Origin: Merluccius polli
Taxonomy: Eukaryota > Chordata > Actinopteri > Gadiformes > Merlucciidae
DNA length: 64,000 nucleotides
NCBI GenBank assembly: GCA_030340625.1
Contig: JAOPHQ010000917.1
Location: 1 to 64,000 of the forward strand
Direction: 5' to 3'
Part shown: one piece after another, positions 24,501 to 34,882 of the stretch
Numbering within the stretch: position 1 is the stretch's first letter
How the letters are laid out: each line of letters begins with the position of its first letter
Position numbers and translations under genes: made by a program
The notes under the pieces: generated by a model
Told to the model about the DNA's origin: nothing
Database searches by the model: none
Seen by the model: the letters and a program-made list of their open reading frames with translations, nothing else

Positions 24501-25069
24501 AGAACCTGTATCTCTCATACAGAATACCCTCTGATGAGAACCTGTATCTCTCATAAAGAATATCCTCTGATGAGAACCTGTATCTCTCGTACAGAATACC
24601 CTCTGATGAGAACCTGTATCTCTCGTACAGAATACCCTCTGATGAGAACCTGTATCTCATACAGAATACCCTCTGATGAGAACCTGTATCTCTCGTACAG
24701 AATATCCTCTGATGAGAACCTGTATCTCTCATAAAGAACATCCTCTGATGAGAACCTGTATCTCTCATACAGAATATCCTCTGATGAGAACCTGTATCTC
24801 TCATAAAGAATATCCTCTGATGAGAACCTGTATCTCTCATACAGAATACCCTCTGATGAGAAGCTGTATCTCTCATACAGAATACCCTCTGATGAGAACC
24901 TGTATCTCTCATACAGAATACCCTCTGATGAGAACCTGTATCTCTCATACAGAATATCATCTGATGAGAACCTGTATCTCTCATACAGAATACCCTCTGA
25001 TGAGAACCTGTATCTCTCATACAGAATACCCTCTGATGAGAACCTGTATCTCTCATACAGAATATCCTC
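21576..25069. repeat. 36-bp minisatellite array A7 (long)
   Basis: About 97 units. Same block order as A4 but three units (108 bp) longer in total: two extra by about 24.55 kb and one more near its 3' end. Confidence 0.97.
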
Positions 25070-25307
25070 AGGCAATGCCAAGGGATCGGATCTGTCCCGA
25101 ATGCGGCGCTCAGCTTTAAGAAGCCGATCTAATCGGAAAGTCTTCGCTGAAAACCTCCTCCCGACCAGGTTTGGTTGCCAGCATAAGTTACCATGGTGAT
25201 ATAGCGACGCTAAAAGAGAGCGACTTTCGTAGGACAGCTAACCCAGGCTTTGAGCGCAACATACCTCGCTAACCCACTCATCGAGGTTCGTAGTACACCC
25301 CCCTGGT

Positions 25308-25456
25308 CACACAGGTGTTTCAATTAAATACTTTCCCAGAAAGCAACATTATATAATTATATATTATCAATACAAACTAAAATATTGCCACTTCTACAAT
25401 TGGAAACTTTAACATGCCGATCACCGGGCTTTCACCACAAAATAAATAATAAACCG

Positions 25457-25495
<39 letters not shown>

Positions 25496-26093
25496 CTGTC
25501 GGCTATCCAGTCATCGGTCCGAGTCTGACTCTGTTGCTGCAGAGCTTCAGTGTAGCCTACAAGTTTCTGTAGACACACGGCTGCCATAGTGTGAGAGTCG
25601 GCCCACTTCTAGTTATCACAAAGCTCATGAGTGGTTTGAACATTGTGCAAAGTTTTGATGAAAATGCACGGCAGGACTGGCGCTGTTCACCTGAAGATTA
25701 ATCACACAGGCGCTGTTGTGGGAGACGATCGCCATGAAAGGAAAAACCATCACTACCTGTTCTATTCATGTTTATTCAATTACCACCCTGCTCTTATTAG
25801 TAGGTAGAACTGTCTCGTTTAAACATTGAAATAGCTGCTAAATCGCCTACGTTCATTATTAAAACCCTTCTGAAACCTAGAATAATCCTCCTTCTTGTAT
25901 TTCTAGAAGAGTCCGGCAGGAGAGAGCAGACTCCCCTGGACCCAGCTGTGTCTCCATGAAGAGTGACAGGTCTATGAATCATCCTGCTACGTTTAAAGAT
26001 GGAAATCAGTCTATTGAGAAGAGGTAAGGATTTGTTGGAGATGATAAAAATACAATAGTTGAATATCCTCTCTCTATGTTATCTATCTGTTAT
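25308..26093 (+). other. Duplicated NLR intron segment 7 (alpha) with (CA)n
   Basis: Alpha variant, (CA)n at 25459-25494, cassette exon at 25907. Confidence 0.85.
25907..26023 (+). CDS. NLR cassette exon, copy 7 (alpha subtype), last before exon 3 of gene 1
   Basis: Third alpha copy (offset 11492 from copy 4). Open, phase 2/2. It is the nearest cassette upstream of exon 3 at 34628, so it is the most direct splicing partner: its final AG joins the first A of exon 3 to give Arg. Confidence 0.75.
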
Positions 26094-27830
26094 ACCAGGG
26101 GGGTATACTACGAAGCTCGCTGAACATACCCAGGCTTTCTTTGGATAACCTGGTTCGACAAATACGAAACTCGTGATCAGAGTGAAACGGTTCCACAAAG
26201 CTCACTTACGAGTCACTTTGTCCAGCCAGGTTTTCCGCTTTAGGTTCAATGCGCGCTCACATAAAAAGGGCGTAACCCAACGTTATCCACCTTGACGAAA
26301 TGGATCCGACGGAGCGAACACGGGCTATGATGTCACTCAGGAGGAGCAAGTAGTGATTATGAACTCAAATAACGGCAAGGGGCCATACAGTTATAGCCCA
26401 TAATAAGGCTAGGGAGGCGTGCTGGCAAAAAACAGCAGATTCTGTGAATACGTGAAAAGATTCTGCATAGCCTAATTGTCTAAACATAACTATGCCAAAT
26501 GCAGAATTGTTCGCCATTAATCCCAATAGAGTCATATGAATGCAAAAGCAATCTCCAACTTGCTTTATTGTGTAATTTAGGGAATTCATTTCAAATACAT
26601 CCTATATGTAAGAAACTTATTGCATGTGCTGGATGGTAGCGACGGTGGTGTGGTGGATTAGTATGTGAGCTGACGCAGCGACCGGGGTTCATATGTTGCC
26701 CGTCCATCATCATGCCTTTTAGCATATGCTGCTAAACATATTTAGCAGTGTATTTAGGGCAGCAGCTACAACCTCGCGTATCGCACGGCACACTGTATTT
26801 TTGCTTATATTTTCGGCATCACCAACTGTATGCAAATATGTACCCGTGGCAACAAATCGCAACAGTAAGCGCACGGCTTCTTTTTATAGCATTGCCTACA
26901 TAAGGTCCAACAAGGATGACCAAATAGCGAATACCCTCTGATGAGAACCTGTATCTCTCATACAGAATATCCTCTGATGAGAACCTGTATCTCTCATAGC
27001 GAATACCCTCTGATGAGAACCTGTATCTCTCATACAGAATACCCTCTGATGAGAACCTGTATCTCTCATAAAGAATACCCTCTGATGAGAACCTGTATCT
27101 CTCATACAGAATATCCTCTGATGAGAACCTGTATCTCTCATACAGAATATCCTCTGATGAGAACCTGTATCTCTCATAAAGAATATCCTCTGATGAGAAC
27201 CTGTATCACTCATACAGAATATCCTCTGATGACAACCTGTATCTCTCATACAGAATATCCTCTGATGAGAACCTGTATCTCTCATAAAGAATACCCTCTG
27301 ATGACAACCTGTATCTCTCATACAGAATATCCTCTGATGAGAACCTGTATCTCTCATAAAGAATATCCTCTGATGAGAACCTGTATCTCTCATACAGAAT
27401 ATCCTCTGATGAGAACCTGTATCTCTCATACAGAATATCCTCTGATGAGAACCTGTATCTCTCATAAAGAATACCCTCTGATGAGAACCTGTATCTCTCA
27501 TACAGAATATCCTCTGATGAGAACCTGTATCTCTCATAAAGAATATCCTCTGATGAGAACCTGTATCTCTCATACAGAATACCCTCTGATGAGAACCTGT
27601 ATCTCTCATACAGAATATCCTCTGATGAGAACCTGTATCTCTCATACAGAGTACCCTCTGATGAGAACCTGTATCTCTCATACAGAATACCCTCTGATGA
27701 GAACCTGTATCTCTCATACAGAATACCCTCTGATGAGAACCTGTATCTCTCATACAGAATATCCTCTGATGAGAACCTGTATCTCTCATACAGAATACCC
27801 TCTGATGAGAACCTGTATCTCTCATAAAGA
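26094..27830 (-). mobile_element. Harbinger element H8 (alpha left end), right end lost
   Basis: Left inverted repeat at 26094, Myb and HARBI1 remnants and array A8 as in H5, but no transposase N-terminus and no right inverted repeat: the array stops at 27830 against unrelated sequence. This marks the right border of the left cluster. Confidence 0.88.
26930..27830. repeat. 36-bp minisatellite array A8 (truncated element)
   Basis: 25 units, all 36 bp. Ends abruptly at agaagaaaatccg in unrelated sequence; the transposase N-terminal flank and right inverted repeat are missing here. Confidence 0.97.
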
Positions 27831-28036
27831 AGAAAATCCGCGTGTGCATGTTCATCGCAGAGCATGATCTGTCTTTCCAGCTCGCCCAACTAACTGCTCA
27901 GATTATGCCAGATTATTACAGCTATCACTAAATTAGACTAATGGAGGCCAATACCCAAGTGACAACGTAATTAGAACTGATACGAAACGCATCGCGTTCT
28001 GAAACATCCGGTAACAATTTCCATTCAGAATGTCAG
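27831..28036. other. Unassigned sequence between array A8 and the LTR element
   Basis: About 200 bp with no similarity to the composite repeat and no recognisable gene. Ends in gtcag, the target-site duplication of the LTR element. Confidence 0.6.
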
Positions 28037-28687
28037 TGTTATGACCTTAGGGATCATAATGATCGTTCAGTACTGTCTGTGTTGTTACTCCTCCCTGTCA
28101 GGGGGGGAGCTGTGTCATTGTGTGTCAGTGCTGTCTGTGTTGTTACTCCTCCCTGTCAGGGGGGGAGCTGTGTCGTTGTGTCTCTATGTGTGTCCCATCC
28201 AGGTGGAGGCTGCTGATTGGTGGGAGGCCCAAATGGCACGACCTTTAAAAGTGGGGCTGCAGCACTCTCGCCCTCTCGTCCACTCTCTCTCCCGCCGTCT
28301 CTATCCGTCAACCTTTTGCTCTGTGAATGAGATTGTGTATCTCATATTTTGTAAACCTTGTAAATATCTTGTTCAGTCCATTTTTGGTAGGGGTGAGTAG
28401 CCTTTTGCTTTGTGACACATTTTCTCCTGTTTTTGGTTAGGGAGTTGGGTTAGAACCCTGTTCTTCTGTTGACTTTTGTTTGATTAGGAAAGTGAGATTT
28501 AAAACCCAGCTTGTTTTGTTTATTATTTTAGGCGATGCTCACCCTGAAGTATTTAATTTCGTTTGGGTAAATAAATCCCCTTTATATTGGACTGTGATCA
28601 TGTGTTCAGGTGATTTGTTCATTAGTGAGGAGACGCAAGAGAGATCCTTATGTTATGATCCGGTATCCCCTAGGCCGGGGCATAACA
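28037..28687 (+). repeat. 5' LTR of Gmr1-like element
   Basis: 651 bp, tg...ca type ends (tgttatgac / cataaca). Contains a 58-bp tandem duplication (about 28070-28185; ctcctccctgtcaggggggg occurs twice). Confidence 0.95.
28213..28250 (+). promoter_or_regulatory. Putative LTR promoter (inverted CCAAT and TATA-like box)
   Basis: gattgg at about 28214-28219 and cctttaaaagt with TATA-like tttaaaa at 28244-28250 give plausible pol II spacing. The same pair recurs in the 3' LTR about 5425 bp on. No experimental support. Confidence 0.45.
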
Positions 28688-28692
28688 TAAAT

Positions 28693-28710
28693 TGGGGGCT
28701 CGTCCGGGAT
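28693..28710 (+). other. Primer binding site, tRNA-Pro type
   Basis: TGGGGGCTCGTCCGGGAT, five bases after the 5' LTR; it is the 18-nt complement of the 3' end of tRNA-Pro, as used by many gammaretroviruses and gypsy-like elements. Primes minus-strand DNA synthesis. Confidence 0.9.
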
Positions 28711-28805
28711 ACTTTTCCCTGAGTTGCGCCGGATTAATTCGGTTTGTTTTCGTTGTTCGTTTGTTTTGTACCTTTCTAGCAGACACTGTTTCATTTAGTG
28801 GCACG

Positions 28806-29276
28806 ATGGAATTTGATTTGGATGGTTTTGTTAGACAGCCTACGCTTGAGCAGCTTAACAAATGCAGGAAGGTGGATTTGATGCTCATTGCAAGTGGTTA
28901 CGATGTGCAAGTGCCTCCCGGCATTAGAAAGGAGGAGCTGAGGCTGCTCCTGCTGGAGAAGTTGTGGGAGAAGGGAGTGTTATCTGTTTCGGCTAGTGCC
29001 GAATCTGAGGGAAAAGAGGACGCGGAGATTCGGGAACCTGTGCCGCCTGTCACGCCCGTTCGCTCAGATCCTCCCTTTATGCCAGGTTCGTCAGCGGAAG
29101 AGCTCCGTCTGACGCTCCGCATTAGGGAAATGGAGATGAGGAATAGGCAGTTGGAGGTGGAGGCTATGCACCTGAGGGTGAGAGCGTTAGAGCTGGAACG
29201 CCAGCCTAATGTCGATTCCCGTTCCCGTTACCCCGCAAGACCCGCACTCCCTCCGACAGAGTCTAGATGTGAGTAG
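28806..29276 (+). CDS. Gmr1-like gag N-terminal part
   Basis: First good ATG after the primer site. 156 codons from MEFDLDGFVRQPTLEQLNKC; a heptad-like segment ELRLTLRIREMEMRNRQLEV suggests a coiled coil for gag assembly. It stops at TAG shortly after moving out of register: the capsid part continues in the +1 frame from about 29209 (IPVPVTPQDPHS then SLDVSRLIALVPPF). Either a one-base defect in this copy, a sequence error, or less likely a programmed shift. Confidence 0.8.
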   Translation: MEFDLDGFVRQPTLEQLNKCRKVDLMLIASGYDVQVPPGIRKEELRLLLLEKLWEKGVLSVSASAESEGKEDAEIREPVPPVTPVRSDPPFMPGSSAEELRLTLRIREMEMRNRQLEVEAMHLRVRALELERQPNVDSRSRYPARPALPPTESRCE

Positions 29277-32200
29277 GCTCATTGCACTGGTGCCTCCGTT
29301 CAGAGAGTCCGAGGTGGACTCCTACTTTAATGCATTCGAGCGCATCGCAGCCACCTTACACTGGCCAAAGGATGTTTGGACTCTGTTGCTCCAGTGTAAG
29401 CTGGTAGGTAAAGCTCAGGATGTGTGTGCCGCCCTCACTATTGAACAGAGCTTAAATTACGACATTGTAAAAGCTAGTGTATTACGTGCCTATGAGTTAG
29501 TACCCGAAGCCTACAGACAAAAATTTAGAAACTGTGTGAAAAGTGTCAGCCAGACGTATGTTGAGTTTGCGCGTGAAAAAGGCGTGCTCTTTGATAAGTG
29601 GTGTCATGCCAGCAAGACGAAGGATTTTGTGCAGCTGAGAGAGCTTGTGCTTCTGGAGGACTTCAAAAAGTGCCTGCCAGAGCGCATCGTTGTGTACTTA
29701 AATGAGCAAAAAGCTGTGTCTCTCTCTCAAGCTGCTGTTTTCGCGGATGAGTTTGCTCTGACTCACAAGAGTGCTTTTCTGTCACCTGTTCGGGAAACGC
29801 AGAGGTCTGCGGTGAATAATAAGTCTCGCTCTCCTAAAAGCTCCCGGCGTAATGTCTTTACGGGTGAAAATCGAGCGTGTTATTATTGTCATGAAGCTGG
29901 CCACCTCATTTCTGTCTGTCCTGTGCTTAAGTCAAAAGAACAATCAAAGAGTAAAAGTCCCTCTGCGGTGGGTCTGATACATTCAGAGCCTACTATAAGC
30001 CAGCAGGGAAATCTGACAGAGGTGGATGACTCTTTTAAGCCATTTACAACTCAAGGGTTTGCTTCTCTGACTGGAAACGAGGCGGTCAGGATTCCGATCA
30101 CTATCCTGAGGGATACTGGTGCCAAGCATTCTGTGGCTCGTCGTGGCATGTTGCCTTTCTCAGATCAATCGTACTGTGGCTCTGATTTGTTGTTGTGGGG
30201 AATTAAATTGAGCGTGATTCGTGCGCCGCGTCACACCGTTTATCTTTCCTCAACTTTGGTGTCTGGGACAGTACAGGTGGCGGTGCGTGATCAGCTGCCG
30301 GTGGCGGGAGTTGATCTTATTCTGGGAAATGATTTGGCGGGTAACAAAGTGTTTCCGTCTGCTCCAGAGGTGACTGAGAATCCTACCGCCGACTCGTGTG
30401 TCACCTCCACTGCCCCTGACGCGCAGTCAGTTTTTCCGGCGTGCGTCGTAACCCGTGCCCAGGCTCGTAAACTTGGTGAAATAGTCGATCTTTCTGACTC
30501 GTTTTTGAATATGTCTGAGGTCTCGGTCAGCCCCTCTTCTGAACCGGAAAACGAGTCTCTTTCCGTTGAGGGGGAAACGGACGACAAAGAGTTGTGTTTG
30601 GCAGTGAATAAGGGTCAATTAATTAAAGCGCAGCAATCTGATAGTACGCTGGCTGCCTGTCTGTCTGCTGCTCAGGGGCACAAAAACGAAAAACTGCCTA
30701 TGACTTACCTCTTTGATGAAGGTGTGTTAATGCGTAAATGGTCCCCGATGTCTGGTTTGGAGTGTGATGTGGTTACTCAGGTTGTTGTGCCTAAAGAGTT
30801 CCGTCCTCAGGTGCTGAGTTTGGCCCACGATCACAACTTGTCCGGTCATCTTGGCATTAAAAAAACATATCACCGTGTGCTCCGGTATTTTTTTTGGCCA
30901 GGGTTAAAATCTGATGTTGCCCGATTTTGTCGATCCTGCCATACCTGCCAGACTACCGGCAAACCGAACCAGGTTATTCGTCCGGCTCCTTTACGCCCAA
31001 TTCCAGCGATCGGTGAGCCCTTTGAGCATGTCATTATTGACTGTGTCGGTCCCTTGCCAAAAACAAAGACTGGACATCAGTACATGCTGACCATGATGTG
31101 TGCAGCCACGCGTTTTCCTGAGGCCGTCCCGTTGCGCTCGCTGAGAGTTAAAGCAGTAGTAAAAGCTCTGGTCAAGTTCTTTTCCACCTTTGGTTTGCCT
31201 AAACGCATTCAAACTGATCAGGGATCTAACTTCATGTCGAAGGTTTTTGCACAGGTGATGGCGGAGCTGTCCATTAAGCATCAGGTGTCCAGTGCGTATC
31301 ATCCACAGAGTCAGGGCGCACTGGAGAGATTCCACCAAACCTTAAAGTCCATGCTCCGAAAATACTGTGCTGAGTCGAACAGGGAGTGGGATGAGGGTCT
31401 GCCACTGCTCCTGTTCGCCATTCGGGAAACCATGCAGGAGTCTCTTGGTTTCAGTCCAGCCGAATTAGTTTTTGGGCACACTGTGCGTGGTCCGCTACGG
31501 CTTCTGCGAGAGAGGTGGCTTGCAGACCGGCCCGGTCCCACGCACAATATCCTGGACTTCGTGAGTTCATTCAGGGAGAGGTTACACACTGCATGTGAGC
31601 TGGCACGTAGTTCCCTCTCCGCTGCACAGTCTAAAATGAAAAAACATTTTGATAAAAACTCACTCAGTCGCAATTTTCATCCCGGTGACTATGTGTTAGT
31701 TTTGCTACCTGTTGTTGGCTCTTGTCTACAAGCCAAGTTTTGTGGTCCTTATGAGGTGGAGCGGAAGATGAGTGATACAGACTATGTGATCAAGACGCCA
31801 GATCGAAAGAAAAAGTCCAGAGTGTGTCATGTTAACATGATAAAAAAATATGTTGGCCGCGGAAGCTCTGACGCACCCGTGCCGCCTGAACCATGTTCCT
31901 CACCGGTAGCCTCTGTGGTTTCACCGCCTTACAGTCCGAACGAGGACGGGCTGTGCGAGCGGTCCATTTCAGTCCCTGGTGCACGTTTGGAGAATTCCAA
32001 AATCTTGGAAAACTTGGAGGAGCATTTGTCATATTTGTGTAATCCGGCTAGAATTGACATTTGCCGCCTCATTCGTGGTCATGCTGCGCTGTTCGGGGAT
32101 AAGCCCACCCAGACAACAGTCCTCATGCATGACATAGATGTGGGGAACAACAGGCCAATTAAGCAGCACGCATACCGCGTAAATCCTGTGAAGCGAGCGG

Positions 32201-33414
32201 TGATGCAGAAGGAGGTTGCATACCTATTAGAAAATGGTTTTGCTGTGCCGAGTTCCAGTCCGTGGAGCGCACCTTCGCTCCTAGTGCCAAAATCCGATCA
32301 GACTCCTCGTTTCTGTAACGATTACCGCAAGGTGAACGCCATCACTAAGCCCGACTCTTTTCCTCTGCCCCGCATGGATGATTGTGTTGATAGAGTAGGA
32401 TCTGCCAAATATGTCACTAAACTGGACCTATTGAAGGGTTACTGGCAGGTGCCTCTTTCACCGCGTGCATCTGAAATTTCAGCGTTTGTCACTCCAGATC
32501 ACTTCCTCCAGTACACCGTTATGCCTTTCGGGTTGAGAAACGCACCTGCCACTTTCCAAAGGCTGATGAACACTGTCCTGTCAGGCGTGAACAACTGTGA
32601 TGCCTATCTGGATGACATCGTAGCCTATTCTTCCACCTGGTCTGAGCATTTAGACACACTGCAGGAAATATTCAGCCACTTAGAGGGTGTTTCTCTGACG
32701 CTGAATCTAGCAAAGTGTGAATTTGGTAAAGCGGTGGTTACATATCTGGGAAAGCAGGTAGGGCAGGGACAAGTGCGCCCACTGTCGGCCAAAGTTCAGG
32801 CCATTTTGGAGTTCCCTGTACCAGAGACACGGCGACAGCTACGCCGGTTTCTGGGAATGTGCGGATACTATCGCGGTTTCTGTAAGAACTTTGCTAGTGT
32901 TGTGACGCCCCTGACCAGTTTAGTGAGTCCTTCTCACCCGTTTGTGTGGACCGGTGAATGCCAGGACTCCTTTGACTCCGCCAAAGCCCTCCTGTGTAGT
33001 GCGCCAGTACTGGCTGCACCTGACTTTGTGCGTCCCTTTAAGGTAGAGGTAGACGCGAGCGCTCATGGTGCAGGTGCTGTGCTGCTGCAGGAGGATGCTC
33101 ACGGGATTGAGCATCCAGTATGTTTCTTCTCAAAAAAGTTCAATAAGCACCAGGTGAACTACAGCACTATTGAGAAGGAATGTCTGGCCCTGCTATTAGC
33201 CCTACAGCATTTCGAGGTCTATGTAGGCTCGAGTTCTTTACCAGTTAGGGTATATACAGACCACAATCCCCTGGTGTTCCTGTCCCGCATGCGTAACAAC
33301 AATCAGCGCCTTATGCGCTGGTCACTCTTGCTACAAGATTTCAATGTGGAGATTAAACATATAAAAGGTAGCAACAATGTGGTGGCTGATGCTCTGTCAC
33401 GTGCAGGGTTTTAG
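29209..33414 (+). CDS. Gmr1-like gag (capsid)-protease-integrase-RT-RNase H polyprotein
   Basis: 1401-codon open frame; the ATG at 29209 is only where this frame overlaps the gag N-terminal ORF. In order (codon numbers within this frame): capsid region FRESEVDSYFNAFERIA; CCHC knuckle CYYCHEAGHLISVC at about 224-237; protease DTGA at 302; integrase HHCC zinc domain from about 540 (HDHNLSGHLGIKKTYH, CRSCHTC), core D611, D670, E706 with exact DD35E spacing; GPY-type module FCGPYEV; reverse transcriptase with CNDYRKVNAIT, LDLLKGYWQVPL, MPFGLRNAPATFQ and catalytic YLDD at 1133-1136; RNase H with D1282, E1322, D1351 and NVVADALSRA. All catalytic residues present, no internal stop. Ends TAG 40 bp before the polypurine tract. 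Confidence 0.96.
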   Translation: MSIPVPVTPQDPHSLRQSLDVSRLIALVPPFRESEVDSYFNAFERIAATLHWPKDVWTLLLQCKLVGKAQDVCAALTIEQSLNYDIVKASVLRAYELVPEAYRQKFRNCVKSVSQTYVEFAREKGVLFDKWCHASKTKDFVQLRELVLLEDFKKCLPERIVVYLNEQKAVSLSQAAVFADEFALTHKSAFLSPVRETQRSAVNNKSRSPKSSRRNVFTGENRACYYCHEAGHLISVCPVLKSKEQSKSKSPSAVGLIHSEPTISQQGNLTEVDDSFKPFTTQGFASLTGNEAVRIPITILRDTGAKHSVARRGMLPFSDQSYCGSDLLLWGIKLSVIRAPRHTVYLSSTLVSGTVQVAVRDQLPVAGVDLILGNDLAGNKVFPSAPEVTENPTADSCVTSTAPDAQSVFPACVVTRAQARKLGEIVDLSDSFLNMSEVSVSPSSEPENESLSVEGETDDKELCLAVNKGQLIKAQQSDSTLAACLSAAQGHKNEKLPMTYLFDEGVLMRKWSPMSGLECDVVTQVVVPKEFRPQVLSLAHDHNLSGHLGIKKTYHRVLRYFFWPGLKSDVARFCRSCHTCQTTGKPNQVIRPAPLRPIPAIGEPFEHVIIDCVGPLPKTKTGHQYMLTMMCAATRFPEAVPLRSLRVKAVVKALVKFFSTFGLPKRIQTDQGSNFMSKVFAQVMAELSIKHQVSSAYHPQSQGALERFHQTLKSMLRKYCAESNREWDEGLPLLLFAIRETMQESLGFSPAELVFGHTVRGPLRLLRERWLADRPGPTHNILDFVSSFRERLHTACELARSSLSAAQSKMKKHFDKNSLSRNFHPGDYVLVLLPVVGSCLQAKFCGPYEVERKMSDTDYVIKTPDRKKKSRVCHVNMIKKYVGRGSSDAPVPPEPCSSPVASVVSPPYSPNEDGLCERSISVPGARLENSKILENLEEHLSYLCNPARIDICRLIRGHAALFGDKPTQTTVLMHDIDVGNNRPIKQHAYRVNPVKRAVMQKEVAYLLENGFAVPSSSPWSAPSLLVPKSDQTPRFCNDYRKVNAITKPDSFPLPRMDDCVDRVGSAKYVTKLDLLKGYWQVPLSPRASEISAFVTPDHFLQYTVMPFGLRNAPATFQRLMNTVLSGVNNCDAYLDDIVAYSSTWSEHLDTLQEIFSHLEGVSLTLNLAKCEFGKAVVTYLGKQVGQGQVRPLSAKVQAILEFPVPETRRQLRRFLGMCGYYRGFCKNFASVVTPLTSLVSPSHPFVWTGECQDSFDSAKALLCSAPVLAAPDFVRPFKVEVDASAHGAGAVLLQEDAHGIEHPVCFFSKKFNKHQVNYSTIEKECLALLLALQHFEVYVGSSSLPVRVYTDHNPLVFLSRMRNNNQRLMRWSLLLQDFNVEIKHIKGSNNVVADALSRAGF

Positions 33415-33450
33415 GTCAAACATATGAAGAGGGGAGATATGTTTGATCTT

Positions 33451-33461
33451 AGGTGGGGGGG
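33451..33461 (+). other. Polypurine tract
   Basis: aggtggggggg directly before the 3' LTR; primes plus-strand DNA synthesis. Confidence 0.85.
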
Positions 33462-34112
33462 TGTTATGACCTTAGGGATCATAATGATCGTTCAGTACTG
33501 TCTGTGTTGTTACTCCTCCCTGTCAGGGGGGGAGCTGTGTCATTGTGTGTCAGTGCTGTCTGTGTTGTTACTCCTCCCTGTCAGGGGGGGAGCTGTGTCG
33601 TTGTGTCTCTATGTGTGTCCCATCCAGGTGGAGGCTGCTGATTGGTGGGAGGCCCAAATGGCACGACCTTTAAAAGTGGGGCTGCAGCACTCTCGCCCTC
33701 TCGTCCACTCTCTCTCCCGCCGTCTCTATCCGTCAACCTTTTGCTCTGTGAATGAGATTGTGTATCTCATATTTTGTAAACCTTGTAAATATCTTGTTCA
33801 GTCCATTTTTGGTAGGGGTGAGTAGCCTTTTGCTTTGTGACACATTTTCTCCTGTTTTTGGTTAGGGAGTTGGGTTAGAACCCTGTTCTTCTGTTGACTT
33901 TTGTTTGATTAGGAAAGTGAGATTTAAAACCCAGCTTGTTTTGTTTATTATTTTAGGCGATGCTCACCCTGAAGTATTTAATTTCGTTTGGGTAAATAAA
34001 TCCCCTTTATATTGGACTGTGATCATGTGTTCAGGTGATTTGTTCATTAGTGAGGAGACGCAAGAGAGATCCTTATGTTATGATCCGGTATCCCCTAGGC
34101 CGGGGCATAACA
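33462..34112 (+). repeat. 3' LTR of Gmr1-like element
   Basis: 651 bp, same sequence as the 5' LTR at constant offset 5425, including the internal 58-bp duplication. Confidence 0.95.
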
Positions 34113-34621
<509 letters not shown>

Positions 34622-34627
34622 CCACAG

Positions 34628-34697
34628 ACGACACCAGGAGAGGTCAAAGGTTCCCAGTGCTCAGTCTGTACAGCAGTATCCAACAGAGCTGATCCAG
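34628..34697 (+). CDS. NLR gene 1 exon 3 (short helical linker exon)
   Basis: Begins after tccacag and ends before gtgtgtaaag; 70 bp = one base completing a split Arg plus 23 codons, ending in phase 0. Reads RHQERSKVPSAQSVQQYPTE and then LIQ, the type of short exon found between the SPGPSCVSMKSD exon and the next helical exon in fish NLRC3-like genes. The acceptor directly follows about 106 bp of (GT)n with almost no pyrimidine tract. Confidence 0.75.
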
Positions 34698-34882
34698 GTG
34701 TGTAAAGGTCCAACAAGACATTTGACTCCAGCTCTACATGAACATTAGAAAGCATCTCTTGTGGTGCTGATGGTCTCCAGGTTTCCCTCTGTAGACCAGC
34801 GGGACGTGAATCTAGGACAGATGCGTCTGATGTCCTCAGCGAGTTCAGAGTCAAGTTCTCATTGATGTTTGTTCTGCTCCAG

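Larger units (their letters stand above)
20495..25307 (-). mobile_element. Harbinger element H7 (gamma left end, long array)
   Basis: Near-copy of H4 with array A7; both inverted repeats present. Confidence 0.9.
28037..34112 (+). mobile_element. Gmr1-like Ty3/gypsy LTR retrotransposon, near intact
   Basis: 6076 bp, flanked by the 5-bp target duplication gtcag (28032-28036 and 34113-34117). LTRs of 651 bp start tgttatgac and end gcataaca and look identical by eye. Inside: tRNA-Pro primer site, gag N-terminal ORF, a 1401-codon gag-pol frame and a polypurine tract. Domain order is gag, protease, integrase, reverse transcriptase, RNase H, i.e. integrase before RT; this copia-like order within Ty3/gypsy is the hallmark of the Gmr1 group, first described from Atlantic cod. 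Inserted in the intron between the last cassette exon and exon 3 of NLR gene 1, same orientation. Confidence 0.95.

Noticed and set aside
28692..28805. Upstream extension of the gag frame through the primer site
   Set aside because: No good start before 28806; the open stretch covers the primer binding site and leader.
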